This document shows, piece after piece, positions 1-7,139 of a stretch of DNA of 10,039 bases. The position numbers and the translations under genes are program-made. The DNA is from an uncultured Rubrobacteraceae bacterium. Lineage in GTDB: Bacteria > Actinomycetota > Rubrobacteria > Rubrobacterales > Rubrobacteraceae. The stretch covers positions 1-10,039 of the forward strand of contig CADCVI010000103.1 in NCBI GenBank assembly GCA_902806105.1. Direction: 5' to 3'. The notes under the pieces were generated by a model. That model was not told the origin of the DNA. It saw only the letters and a program-made list of their open reading frames with translations, and did no database searches. How positions within the stretch are numbered: the first letter of the stretch is position 1; every line of letters starts with the position of its first letter.

Positions 1-381
1 CGTCCTCGCCACCCAGCCCATCTCCTCCTCGACCCTCCTGTAGTGCTCCCCCTCGGAGACCGGTCCGTCGGAAGGGGCGCTGAAAGGGTGCGTCCCGGCC
101 GCCGCGAGGAGGGCGCCGCCCCTCTCGGCGAGCCCCTTCACGCGCCGCCTGAGCCCCGGCAGCTCCGCCGCCAGCCCGGAGACGTTTCGATAAACGGGAG
201 ACCTCATCTCCAGGCAAGAGCTAGAAAGCTCCGAGGTAACCAGGTCCTCGTCCCCGTCTCCGACGACCGCCATGACCCCGCCGACGAGCGGGGCCAGCCC
301 GAGCGTCCCGGGGACCACGAGCTGAAACTCCTCCTCGACCCCGACGGTGTACGGCGCGGAAGCACCAAAATTCGTCTTCAT
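1..381 (-). CDS. YbdK/GCS2-family carboxylate-amine ligase, N-terminal part (gene runs off left edge)
   Basis: Reading the minus strand from the ATG at 381 gives 127 residues with no stop before the window edge. The family is glutamate-cysteine ligase type 2 (GCS2), whose YbdK branch joins a carboxylate to an amine using ATP, typically with weak gamma-glutamylcysteine activity. What shows this: YTVGVEEEFQLV at residues 11-22, where the Glu cluster is the expected metal/ATP-binding strand; ELSSSCLE at 51-58 followed by RSPV; and AAGTHPF at 94-100. These three blocks occur in the right order and spacing for the YbdK N-terminus. Full members are usually about 370-400 residues, so roughly a third is present. 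The start is supported because the family motif begins about ten residues in; the ribosome-binding site is weak. An EgtA-type glutamate-cysteine ligase is the main alternative. The true substrate cannot be told from this part. Confidence 0.9.
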   Translation of the reverse strand, partial: MKTNFGASAPYTVGVEEEFQLVVPGTLGLAPLVGGVMAVVGDGDEDLVTSELSSSCLEMRSPVYRNVSGLAAELPGLRRRVKGLAERGGALLAAAGTHPFSAPSDGPVSEGEHYRRVEEEMGWVART

Positions 382-1047
382 GCGGCCACTCTACCAGCAT
401 GATGCACCGGGTTTTACTCATGCCTCCCGTCCCTCGAACCCCGGAGCCGCGCCCCCGTCTGGGGATGACCGATCGACGGTGCGACGGAGCAGCCCCGACC
501 CTTCAGAAGCCCCGTGAATGAAGTTGATGAGGGTGGAGAGCATCCGTTCGAGAGCGCGGACGCTGTATAGCGCGGGCGTAGAGCACGCCACCCTCGGAAA
601 GAGCCGAAAGCTTCCGTGGTTTGTGCGTGGAGGAGAAGTCGACTTCAGTCCCTTGTCCCTCCAACACGACGTAACCACACGATCTCCGTGCGACGATATC
701 CTGAAAACTCTCGACGACTGTGGCCCGGGACGGTCCGCTTCGTTGCTGAAGCAGAGTGCTCGGGTAAGTTTCGGTCTCGGTTACGCCACTACCGGCGAGC
801 CGTCGGATCGGGGCCGTTCCGGCATCTTTCGCGTCTGGAGGATCTCAGCGGTGGGAGACTCGCAAACCAGCTCCCGGTGCCGATTCGGCGAGGTCTGGAC
901 GAGCCGGAGGGCACATGCCGGGTGTCGGGGATACGAGCGCGAGAGATATCTGATGCTATAAGAGGCTGTGAGCTTGAGGAGATCGGGGGGGTTGCGGCGC
1001 GGCCGTGTGGGGTTATCGGTTCGTGGCGTTCTCGCGCTGGGTTGTGT
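382..1047. other. 666-base stretch without a supportable gene
   Basis: This gap lies between two minus-strand genes. Open frames exist on both strands (for example 418-678 minus and 518-961 plus), but their translations are rich in Arg, Ser, Cys and Pro, show no recognisable motif, and lack the strong third-position G/C preference of the neighbours. By eye the stretch is less GC-rich than the flanking genes. No tRNA cloverleaf or known riboswitch core was recognised. One extended -10-like sequence, TGcTATAAG, lies at 954-962 on the plus strand, but no supportable plus gene follows. The gap should contain the promoter of the ligase gene at 381; I could not pick it with confidence. A decayed gene is possible. 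Confidence 0.5.
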
Positions 1048-1917
1048 TTACCCGACGCGGGGCCTGCGGTTGAGGATCGTCTGGATGCGTCGCGCCTCTT
1101 CCAGGTCGCGGACGGCGTCCCAGAGCTTGCCCTCGGGGACCGTGGTGTGCCAGTGGTCCGACCTGTATCCGTAGCGCTGCTTGAGGGTCCGGACGGAGTC
1201 CCTGGTGTATTGCAGGGCGAAGAGGAGCTTGCGCATCTCGTCCGTCCGGCGTGGCAGGAGGCTGTGGCGGCTCTCGGTCCACCAGGAGATCTCCGGCCGT
1301 GTTCCGGCGCCCTCACCGATCGAGGAGAGTATCAGGTTCGCCTCCCACCCGACGCGCAGGGCGTCCATCTCGAACGTCCCGGGCAGCACGTTTAGCGGGC
1401 CGAGGGAGAACGAGTCGTCGGCCTGGAACCCGAAGGTCTTTTCGAAGAGCGTCCTCAATCGGACTTCCCCGAGGTTCTCGTAGCGGGAGCGGAGGGCGAG
1501 GAGCTGCTCGTCCGAGTACGCCCTGAGGCCCCGTGCGGTCGGCCGCTTGGGGTCCAGGCCGCCGCGGCGGAGGACCCTGGAGAACGACTCGTACGAGCGA
1601 AGGCTCTTGAGGAGCCAGACCAGGTAGCCCCCGAGGCCCAGGATGAGGCCGAACGCCATCGACGCGTAGAAGGCCTCGGGCGGGACGGAGACCCCCTGTC
1701 CCTCGATGGTGCGCGCCCCGAAAAGGTTGTAGAAGAGGACGACTGCGGTGGTCGTCGTGATAAAGGCAGTGAAGCCGAGGATCATAAACGCCCCGAGGCG
1801 CTTGATGGGCGGGACGAACACCGAGGCAAGGCCTTCCCAGGCTATGCGCTCTTCGGCCGCCCCAAAGGAAGCTGTCTCCAGGCTCTCCACGAACAGGAGT
1901 ATAGCCCCAAGACCCAC
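1048..1917 (-). CDS. Unknown membrane protein with two N-terminal helices and a cytosolic-type domain
   Basis: I do not recognise the family. The 289-residue product has a short amphipathic start, two hydrophobic segments at about 42-66 and 84-105, then a long polar region with no further membrane helix. The polar part contains a stretch of charged helix (YSDEQLLALRSRYENLG, 134-150), a Trp-rich patch (ISWWTES, 210-216) and a C-terminal basic helix ending RRPRVG. It is likely anchored in the membrane with a roughly 180-residue soluble domain. Codon use matches the neighbours, so it is a real gene. The start is GTG at 1917: the frame is closed by TAA only six codons upstream and no ATG lies before the first helix. 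There is no clear ribosome-binding site; a TAATAT hexamer about 15 bases before the GTG leaves room only for a very short leader. A later GTG at 1890 is a weaker alternative. Confidence 0.8.
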   Translation of the reverse strand: MGLGAILLFVESLETASFGAAEERIAWEGLASVFVPPIKRLGAFMILGFTAFITTTTAVVLFYNLFGARTIEGQGVSVPPEAFYASMAFGLILGLGGYLVWLLKSLRSYESFSRVLRRGGLDPKRPTARGLRAYSDEQLLALRSRYENLGEVRLRTLFEKTFGFQADDSFSLGPLNVLPGTFEMDALRVGWEANLILSSIGEGAGTRPEISWWTESRHSLLPRRTDEMRKLLFALQYTRDSVRTLKQRYGYRSDHWHTTVPEGKLWDAVRDLEEARRIQTILNRRPRVG

Positions 1918-2027
1918 GATCGGTTGGGTTAGATATTACCTTTGCGTCCGAAGTAGAGGAGCGAAGCGTTTCGCCACCCTTCGTCGCGGGTAGCGCGGCA
2001 TGGTGAACGTCAACCTCGAAGGGGCGC

Positions 2028-2207
2028 ATGAAAAGCTACGGCGGGTTCGAAGAGAAGGAAGGCCGGGAGCGTTCCGGGGAGTCGGGGATCATCATCTTCG
2101 GAGGGGGCGGAGGCTCGGGGCCGGGGTGCCTTTTCTGGATCATCATCAGCGTGATCCTCAGCGTCGCCCTGACGGTCATCGCCAACCTGCTCTACGTGGT
2201 GTTCTAG
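2028..2207 (+). CDS. Small single-helix membrane protein, 59 residues
   Basis: ATG at 2028 with GAAGGGGC just upstream as ribosome-binding site; an in-frame TGA at 2004-2006 rules out a much longer form. The product has three parts: a charged N-terminus (MKSYGGFEEKEGRE), a glycine-rich linker with GGGGGSGPGC at residues 25-34, and a hydrophobic helix from about 34 to 57 ending LLYVVF. One Cys sits at the membrane boundary directly after the glycine stretch. No function is recognised. Small actinobacterial proteins with a Gly/Pro/Cys linker before a C-terminal helix are familiar to me as unnamed hypotheticals, but I cannot name the family. It stands alone on the plus strand, divergent from the gene ending at 1048 and convergent with the DUF2225 gene. 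An inverted repeat GCGAA-GCGT-TTCGC lies in its upstream region at 1961-1974. Confidence 0.72.
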   Translation: MKSYGGFEEKEGRERSGESGIIIFGGGGGSGPGCLFWIIISVILSVALTVIANLLYVVF

Positions 2208-2252
2208 GGTCTGAACCGGTCCGGGTCTCCGCCAGAGTCCCCATCAAGACGG

Positions 2253-2267
2253 GCCTGATCGTCAGGC
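2253..2267. terminator. Short hairpin between convergent gene ends
   Basis: GCCTGA-TCG-TCAGGC is a perfect 6-base inverted repeat with a 3-base loop. It lies 45 bases after the stop of the 59-residue protein and overlaps the TGA stop (TCA at 2262-2264) of the DUF2225 gene on the other strand. The position between convergent ends suggests a bidirectional transcription stop. There is no T-tract on either side, so it is not a classical intrinsic terminator. Confidence 0.35.
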
Positions 2268-2930
2268 GGCCTGTTCCCTGGCAAGCTTCGTCTGGTCTTT
2301 TATGAGGCGGTCGAGCCAGGCGAGGGTCGGGTCGCCCTCCACGGTGCGGCCGGCGTTGACGTACCAGTTGAGGGCCTCGCGGTGGTTGCCGAGGCGACGG
2401 TTGAGCTCCCCGACGAGATAGGTGGTCAGGGCGAGCTCGCGCCCGGCGAGGGCTTCTTCCTTGAGGGCCCGAATAAAGTAGCGGACGGCCCGAAGCTGAA
2501 ACGTGCTCTCGAAGGGTTGCTCCCCCTCCTTGCGACAGACCCACGAGGCCCGGAGGCAGAGGTCGCCGAGCTCGCGGGTCGGGAGGGCGCGCTCCTGGCC
2601 GCAGATCTCGGCGGCGTGGAAGGCCAACCAGGGCGGCGGGCTCGCGCGGAAGACGCGCAGCAGGCCGTCCTCCTTCAGGCGCTCCTCCAGGCCGGAGAGC
2701 TCGGGGCCCGTCGGGTCTATCTCGTCGAAGTCCTCCCGGGCCGCGAACGAGCAGGCCGGGCACATCGTCACCTCGCTCTGGATGATGCGCGAGCCGTCGG
2801 ACTGGCGGCCGGGGAACTTGGGGCAGAGGTCCGCCTCGCGCCCGACCGTGGCGTAGGTGGCGACGCGCGAGTCCCTGAACACGTAACGGCACACGGGGCA
2901 GCGGGCGTATATATGCTCGACCCTAGCCAC
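2262..2930 (-). CDS. DUF2225-family zinc-ribbon protein
   Basis: The 222-residue product matches the DUF2225 layout. It has a CPVC knuckle at 11-14, the READLCP motif at 31-37, a second knuckle CPAC at 57-60 followed by SFAA and an acidic stretch, then an all-helical C-terminal half. In the last third, helical pairs such as ALKEEALAGRELAL and RRLGNHREALNWYVNAGRT (about 138-193) look like TPR-type repeats. Four Cys in two CxxC pairs, with a fifth at 36, suggest one structural zinc. Family members are of similar length and have no assigned reaction; a role in protein contact rather than catalysis is my inference. The start is GTG at 2930, with GGAG about 10 bases upstream, and it places the first CxxC near residue 11 as in relatives. 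It is divergent from the small gene at 3074. Confidence 0.85.
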   Translation of the reverse strand: MARVEHIYARCPVCRYVFRDSRVATYATVGREADLCPKFPGRQSDGSRIIQSEVTMCPACSFAAREDFDEIDPTGPELSGLEERLKEDGLLRVFRASPPPWLAFHAAEICGQERALPTRELGDLCLRASWVCRKEGEQPFESTFQLRAVRYFIRALKEEALAGRELALTTYLVGELNRRLGNHREALNWYVNAGRTVEGDPTLAWLDRLIKDQTKLAREQAA

Positions 2931-3021
2931 GGGTAAGTGCTCCGGAAAATAGACGTTTCAAGCTACGTGATTCGGCCCCCAAAGTCTCCCGAGTTTACCA
3001 TAAGCCCCACCGTCCCCCGCC

Positions 3022-3029
3022 TGTATACT
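3022..3029 (+). promoter_or_regulatory. Candidate -10 element TGTATACT for the small gene at 3074
   Basis: TATACT at 3024-3029 is preceded directly by TG. No good -35 hexamer is found at 16-18 bases; TTTACC at 2994-2999 is too far away. If used, transcription would begin near 3036, which favours the TTG at 3074 over the one at 3044 as start codon. The evidence is a single hexamer. Confidence 0.35.
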
Positions 3030-3073
3030 CTCCAGAGGAAGCGTTGAAAGGCACCTCCGGGGGAGACGAAACT

Positions 3074-3277
3074 TTGGAACCGCGGCGCACCAAGAGCGAG
3101 GCCGAGGTAGCGTTGGAGCTGATGCGTGTCGTCCTGGATCAGGCAGGCAACCGCCGCCTCTCGCCGACTCGAACCCTTGCCCTCTACCACCTCTGCAAGG
3201 AGGCCGTCGCCTACGACCCCGAAGGCCCCGTCACGGCCGATTACCTCGAAGAGAGCCTCAAAAAGCTGTTTCAGTAG
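3074..3277 (+). CDS. Small unknown helical protein, 67 residues
   Basis: I do not recognise this gene. From TTG at 3074 the product is charged, has no membrane segment, and is predicted to be helical (SEAEVALELMRVVLDQAG, 8-25), with a middle SPTRTLALYHLCKEAV and an ending EESLKKLFQ. The single Cys is in the middle helix. Start choice: GGGGGAG at 3059-3065 sits eight bases before the TTG, an excellent ribosome-binding site. A TTG at 3044 in the same frame would add ten residues, but it has a closer, weaker site (AGAGGA) and would leave almost no leader if the TATACT box at 3024 is the promoter. It lies 117 bases before the importer operon on the same strand and could be co-transcribed, but the strong TATAAT box at 3351 argues that the operon has its own promoter. 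Confidence 0.6.
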   Translation: MEPRRTKSEAEVALELMRVVLDQAGNRRLSPTRTLALYHLCKEAVAYDPEGPVTADYLEESLKKLFQ

Positions 3278-3335
3278 AGCGTTCTCTCGCCCGGTTGTAG
3301 CCCCAGCCCCGGCAACGATTCGGGCGTATCTTCGG

Positions 3336-3350
3336 AAGGAAGCGTTCCTT
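3336..3350 (+). promoter_or_regulatory. Candidate operator abutting the importer -10 box
   Basis: AAGGAA-GCG-TTCCTT is a perfect 6-base inverted repeat with a 3-base centre. Its right arm ends at 3350, directly touching the TATAAT at 3351. A protein bound here would cover the spacer between -35 and -10, a classical repressor position; some activators also act from the spacer. The regulator is unknown; no regulator gene lies inside the operon. Confidence 0.45.
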
Positions 3351-3356
3351 TATAAT
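3351..3356 (+). promoter_or_regulatory. Consensus -10 box TATAAT of the importer operon
   Basis: A perfect TATAAT hexamer, 38 bases before the ATG at 3395, would give a 5' leader of about 30 bases. No good -35 hexamer occurs at 16-18 bases upstream (the sequence there is roughly ATCTTC), so full activity may need an activator. The leader holds the palindrome CTTCGAAG (3373-3380), whose right end overlaps the ribosome-binding site AAGGAGG (3378-3384), so pairing there could partly mask it. Confidence 0.6.
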
Positions 3357-3394
3357 GGGGACGGCTTCAATTCTTCGAAGGAGGAGATCGTCGT

Positions 3395-4447
3395 ATGCGG
3401 ACCCCGAAGCTGCTCGGTCTATTGGTGATCCTGACGTTCGTCGCGGCCGGGTGCGGCGGGGGCTCCGGTGGTGGCGGTCAGGAGAGCGGTGGAGGTGGCG
3501 CCGATGTGCGTCCGGCGCTCGTCCTCGACATCGGTGGCCTCGGGGATCAGGGCTTCAACGACTCGGCGAACGCCGGGATGGAGCGCGCCAAGGAGGAGCT
3601 CGGGGTCGAGGGGGACTTCCTTGAGTCCCAGAGCTCGACCGACTACGCCAACAACCTGACGCAGCTGGCCGAGGGCGGGTTCAACCCGGTCATCGCCGTC
3701 GGGTTCCTCATGACGGACGACCTCACCGAGGTCTCCCAGCAGTTCCCCGAGACGCAGTTCGCTATCGTCGACTCGGTAGTCGAGACCGAAAATACGATCA
3801 GCCTCGTCTTCAGGGAGCAGGAGGGGAGCTACCTCGCCGGTGTCGTGGCGGGCCTGATGACCCAGGAAGACACCGACAACACCACCTCCGACGAGAAGGT
3901 CGTCGGGTTCCTGGGCGGTCAGGAGTCGGATCTTATCGAGAAGTTCGAGGCTGGGTACGTGGCGGGGGTCGAGTCCGTTTGCTCCGACTGCGAGGTACTG
4001 GTCCAGTACGCCGGGGCGACGCCGGATGCCTTCAACGACCCGGCCCGGGGCAAGGAGATCGCGCAGCAGCAGATCGACGGCGGAGCGGACATCATCTACC
4101 ACGCCGCGGGCAACACGGGCACCGGCCTCTTCGAAGCGGCCCGGGAGGCGGGCATCTTCGCCATCGGGGTCGACCTCGACCAGGCGCAGCAGCGTCCCGA
4201 GGACCCCATCCTGACCAGCGTGGTGAAGCGGGTCGATAACGCCGTCTTCGAGACGATCCAGCAGACGGCTGAAGGCGGCGCGCCGCGGGGTGAGATCGTC
4301 GATCGGGGTCTGAAGGAGGAGGGCATCGTGCTCGCCCCGTTCGGGCGCTTCGACGAGCAGGTCCCGCAGGAGGTCAAGGACGCCGTGGATACGGCCCGCC
4401 AGGACATCATCGACGGCAACGTCCAAGTGCCCGACACGGTGGAGTAG
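3395..4447 (+). CDS. BMP/PnrA-like substrate-binding lipoprotein of an ABC importer
   Basis: Extracellular lipid-anchored receptor that captures the substrate, most likely a nucleoside, for the permeases encoded downstream. The 350 residues start with a signal peptide (MRTPKLLGLL...) ending in lipobox AAGC with Cys20, then a flexible Gly/Ser linker to about residue 35. The BMP domain (PF02608) follows: LVLDIGGLGDQGFND at 42-56, AVGF at 101-104, FAIVDS at 122-127, EQEGSYLAGVVAG at 141-153, KFEAGY at 183-188, IIYHAAGNTGTGLFEAA at 233-249, GVDLDQ at 258-263 and a Lys at 278. Asp45, Phe54, Asp126, Asp260 and Lys278 sit where PnrA-type proteins contact the nucleoside (family knowledge recalled from memory). 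Length is normal. The start is supported by AAGGAGG ten bases upstream and by the signal peptide. First gene of the operon; the stop is four bases before the ATPase start. Confidence 0.95.
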   Translation: MRTPKLLGLLVILTFVAAGCGGGSGGGGQESGGGGADVRPALVLDIGGLGDQGFNDSANAGMERAKEELGVEGDFLESQSSTDYANNLTQLAEGGFNPVIAVGFLMTDDLTEVSQQFPETQFAIVDSVVETENTISLVFREQEGSYLAGVVAGLMTQEDTDNTTSDEKVVGFLGGQESDLIEKFEAGYVAGVESVCSDCEVLVQYAGATPDAFNDPARGKEIAQQQIDGGADIIYHAAGNTGTGLFEAAREAGIFAIGVDLDQAQQRPEDPILTSVVKRVDNAVFETIQQTAEGGAPRGEIVDRGLKEEGIVLAPFGRFDEQVPQEVKDAVDTARQDIIDGNVQVPDTVE

Positions 4448-4451
4448 GGGC

Positions 4452-6029
4452 TTGGCCGGGACGGGATCCGGCGCAGGGGCGGCCGGGCCCTCGGGGGCCC
4501 CGGTCGTCCTCGAGATGAGGGGCGTCACGAAGACCTTCGGGCCCGTCACGGCGAACGACGACGTCTCGCTCGTGCTGCACCGCGGCGAGATCCTGGGCCT
4601 CCTCGGCGAGAACGGGGCCGGGAAGTCCACCCTGATGAAGATCCTGTACGGCCTCTACAGGCCGGACTCCGGCACGATCTCCGTGGACGGCGAGACCGTC
4701 CAGATCCGTGACCCGAAAGACGCCGTGCGGCGCGGGATCGGGATGGTCCACCAGCACTTCACCCTGATACCACCGCTCACCGTCGCCGAGAACATCGTGC
4801 TCGGCGCCGAGCCGCGCGGGGGGCTCCTCGGCGGCACCCTCGATCTCAACCGGGCCGTGAGGGAGACGGAGGAGCTCTCGGAGCGCTACGGCCTGAGGGT
4901 CGACCCGCGCGCCCGTGTGGCGGACCTCTCGGTCGGGGTGCAACAGAGGGTCGAGATCCTCAAGGCCCTCTACCGCGACGCCCGCATCCTCATCCTGGAC
5001 GAGCCGACGGCCGTGCTAACGCCGCAGGAGACCGCCGACCTCTACGGGACGCTCGAAGAGCTCGTCGCGGATGGGCTCTCGATCATCCTCATCACCCACA
5101 AGCTCGGCGAACTGCTCGGCGTCTCGGATAGCATCACCATCATCCGTGACGGCAGGGTCGTGGACACTGTGAAGACCGCCGAGACGAACGAGGGCGCCCT
5201 CGCCCGTCTGATGGTCGGCCGCGAGGTCCTGCTGCGCGTCGAGAAGCAGGCGAGCGAGGCCGGGGCGCCGCGGCTCGCCGCCGAAGGTCTGGTCGTGCTC
5301 TCCGGCACCGGCGCCACGGCCGTGCGGGGCGTGGACATCGAGGCACGATCCGGCGAAATCCTGGGTATTGCCGGCGTCGACGGGAACGGGCAGGTCGAGC
5401 TAGCCGAGGCGCTGGCGGGTACGCGTCGCGTAGGCGAGGGCCGCGTGTACCTCGACGGCGAGGACGTGACGGGCCTCGGGGCCGACGAGCGCCAGGAGAG
5501 GGGGCTCGCCTACGTGCCGGAAGACCGCTCGCACAAGGGGCTAGTCCAGGACTTCGCCCTCTGGGAGAACAACGCCCTCAAGACCTACGACGAGCCGCCG
5601 TTCTCCGGTAGCCTCGGGCGGATATTCCCGAAGGTCATGCGCCGGCGCGCCGCCGAGAACCTGAAAGACTACGACGTCAGGCCGAGCGACCCGGACGCCC
5701 GGGCGGGGTCGCTCTCCGGAGGAAACCAGCAGAAGGCGATCCTCGCCCGCGAGCTCTCCGGCGACCCGAAGGCGATCATCGCCTCCCAGCCGACCCGTGG
5801 CGTGGACGTGGGCGCCATAGAGTTCATCCACCGCCAGCTTCTGAAGCAGCGTGAGGAGGGCAAGGCGATCCTGCTGATCTCGCTGGAGCTCGAGGAGGTC
5901 CGCTCCCTCTCCGACAGGATCCTGGTGATGTACGACGGACGGATCGTCGGAGAGGTCGGGCCGGACGCCACGGACGAGGAGCTCGGCCTCCTCATGGCCG
6001 GACGGGGGAGCGGGGTAGGGGGGCGTTGA
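4452..6029 (+). CDS. Double-domain ABC importer ATPase (BMP/nucleoside type)
   Basis: Cytosolic motor of the importer, with two nucleotide-binding halves in one 525-residue chain, as in YufO/NupO and sugar ATPases of the RbsA type. First half: Walker A GENGAGKST at 52-60, Q-loop Gln101, signature LSVGVQQ at 159-165, Walker B ILILDEPT ending at 186, switch His216. Second half: a degenerate Walker A (GVDGNGQ, 308-314, no Lys), signature LSGGNQQ at 421-427 and a degenerate Walker B (IIASQPTRG, 442-450, Ser-Gln in place of Asp-Glu). Loss of the second catalytic site is usual in this family, so only one site is expected to hydrolyse ATP. The start is TTG at 4452 with GGAG inside the end of the lipoprotein gene. 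The first 17 residues are low-complexity, and an in-frame ATG at 4515 would cut into the conserved first strand, so TTG is preferred. It overlaps the next gene by four bases. Confidence 0.95.
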   Translation: MAGTGSGAGAAGPSGAPVVLEMRGVTKTFGPVTANDDVSLVLHRGEILGLLGENGAGKSTLMKILYGLYRPDSGTISVDGETVQIRDPKDAVRRGIGMVHQHFTLIPPLTVAENIVLGAEPRGGLLGGTLDLNRAVRETEELSERYGLRVDPRARVADLSVGVQQRVEILKALYRDARILILDEPTAVLTPQETADLYGTLEELVADGLSIILITHKLGELLGVSDSITIIRDGRVVDTVKTAETNEGALARLMVGREVLLRVEKQASEAGAPRLAAEGLVVLSGTGATAVRGVDIEARSGEILGIAGVDGNGQVELAEALAGTRRVGEGRVYLDGEDVTGLGADERQERGLAYVPEDRSHKGLVQDFALWENNALKTYDEPPFSGSLGRIFPKVMRRRAAENLKDYDVRPSDPDARAGSLSGGNQQKAILARELSGDPKAIIASQPTRGVDVGAIEFIHRQLLKQREEGKAILLISLELEEVRSLSDRILVMYDGRIVGEVGPDATDEELGLLMAGRGSGVGGR

Positions 6030-7135
6030 CGGGGCCGTCGAGCGATCGCGGATCGGTCGCGAGGAGGTTGCTCGAGGGTATCGGCGGGGCCCTTCTCTTC
6101 CCGGTGCTCGCGATCCTGATCTCCTTCGCTATCGGGGCCGTGATCATCCTCGCAACCGGCAACAACCCTCTGGCTGCTTACTCCGCCCTGCTCTCCGGCG
6201 CGTTCGGCAGCCCGGCCGCCATCGGGCGGACGCTCGTGAACACCACGCCCCTGATCTTCACGGGGCTCGCGGTGGCGGTGGCGTTCCGTGCGGGTCTGTT
6301 CAACATAGGCGGGGAGGGGCAGTTCTACATGGGGGCCGTCACGGCGGCCTGGCTCGGGATCTCGCTTGGCTTCCTCGGCCCCGTCGCGATACCGCTCGTC
6401 CTCCTGGCCTGCGTGGCGGCGGGCTTCCTCTGGGGGACGATACCGGGGATCCTGAAGGCTTACTTCGGGGCTCACGAGGTCATCACGACGATCATGCTGA
6501 ACCTGATCGCCATCAACCTCACGGTCTACCTGGCGCTGAACCCGCTGCGCGGCTCGGGCCTCGTCCCCGGCACCGAGAGCGTCGATGCCGCGGTCCGTAT
6601 CCCCGTCCTCGGCTTCGGGCTCGGACGGGCGAACTTCGGGATCTTCCTGGCGCTCCTGGCCGCGGTCGTCGCCTACCTTCTGCTGTGGCGGACGAAGAGG
6701 GGGTTCCAGATCCGGGCCGTCGGGCTCTCGCCAGGGGCCGCGACCTACGCGGGCATCCCCATTGGCCGGAACACGGTGCTCGCGCTCGCCATCGGGGCGG
6801 CCTTCGCGGGCCTCGGCGGCGGCGTGGAGGTGATGGGCGTCTACGGGAAGATGGCGGTGCCGTTCGTCGCCAACGTGGGCTTCAACGGGATCGGGGTGGC
6901 GCTACTTGGGCGCAACCATCCGTTCGGGGTAGTGCTCGGGGCCCTGGTTTTCGGGGCGCTGTTCTCGGGGGCGCAGGAGATGCAGTTCCAGACCGACGTT
7001 CCGCTCAGCCTCACGGTAGTCCTGCTCGCCGTGATCCTGCTGCTCGTCACGGCCACGAAGCTCGTCGAGCTCGTCGTCGGCAAGCGCGCCCGCGCCCTGG
7101 CCTCCGGGACCCGCCTCGAGCGGGGGCTGGGCTAG
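6026..7135 (+). CDS. ABC importer permease, first subunit (YufP/NupP-like)
   Basis: Integral membrane half of the translocation channel, family BPD_transp_2 (PF02653). The 369 residues begin with a short basic tail, then about eight to ten hydrophobic segments, the first at roughly 20-45. The hallmark FRAGLFNIGGEGQ is at 87-99, followed by the ATPase-facing region around AHEVITTIMLNLIAINL, and a later conserved glycine-rich stretch (FAGLGGGVEVMG). The start is TTG at 6026, overlapping the TGA of the ATPase gene (TTGA), a typical translational coupling; GTAGGGGGG upstream can serve as ribosome-binding site. Another in-frame TTG at 6068, right after AGGAGG, would shorten the N-terminus by 14 residues without touching the first helix, so the exact start is not certain. 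It pairs with the next, different permease to form a heterodimer (family knowledge). Confidence 0.93.
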   Translation: MTGPSSDRGSVARRLLEGIGGALLFPVLAILISFAIGAVIILATGNNPLAAYSALLSGAFGSPAAIGRTLVNTTPLIFTGLAVAVAFRAGLFNIGGEGQFYMGAVTAAWLGISLGFLGPVAIPLVLLACVAAGFLWGTIPGILKAYFGAHEVITTIMLNLIAINLTVYLALNPLRGSGLVPGTESVDAAVRIPVLGFGLGRANFGIFLALLAAVVAYLLLWRTKRGFQIRAVGLSPGAATYAGIPIGRNTVLALAIGAAFAGLGGGVEVMGVYGKMAVPFVANVGFNGIGVALLGRNHPFGVVLGALVFGALFSGAQEMQFQTDVPLSLTVVLLAVILLLVTATKLVELVVGKRARALASGTRLERGLG

Positions 7136-7139
7136 CAGG

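Noticed and set aside
420..450. tRNA T-loop-like string GGGTTCGAGGG on the minus strand
   Set aside because: No acceptor, D-arm or anticodon stem can be built around it.
418..678. Minus-strand open frame of 86 codons upstream of the ligase gene
   Set aside because: No motif, weaker third-position G/C preference than neighbours, no convincing ribosome-binding site.
954..962. Extended -10-like TGcTATAAG on the plus strand
   Set aside because: No -35 and no supportable plus-strand gene downstream; it would run antisense to the membrane-protein gene.
3419..4630. Long minus-strand open frame (403 codons) over the lipoprotein gene
   Set aside because: Mirror frame of a clear BMP gene in GC-rich DNA; translation rich in Arg, Leu, Gly and Pro with no motif.
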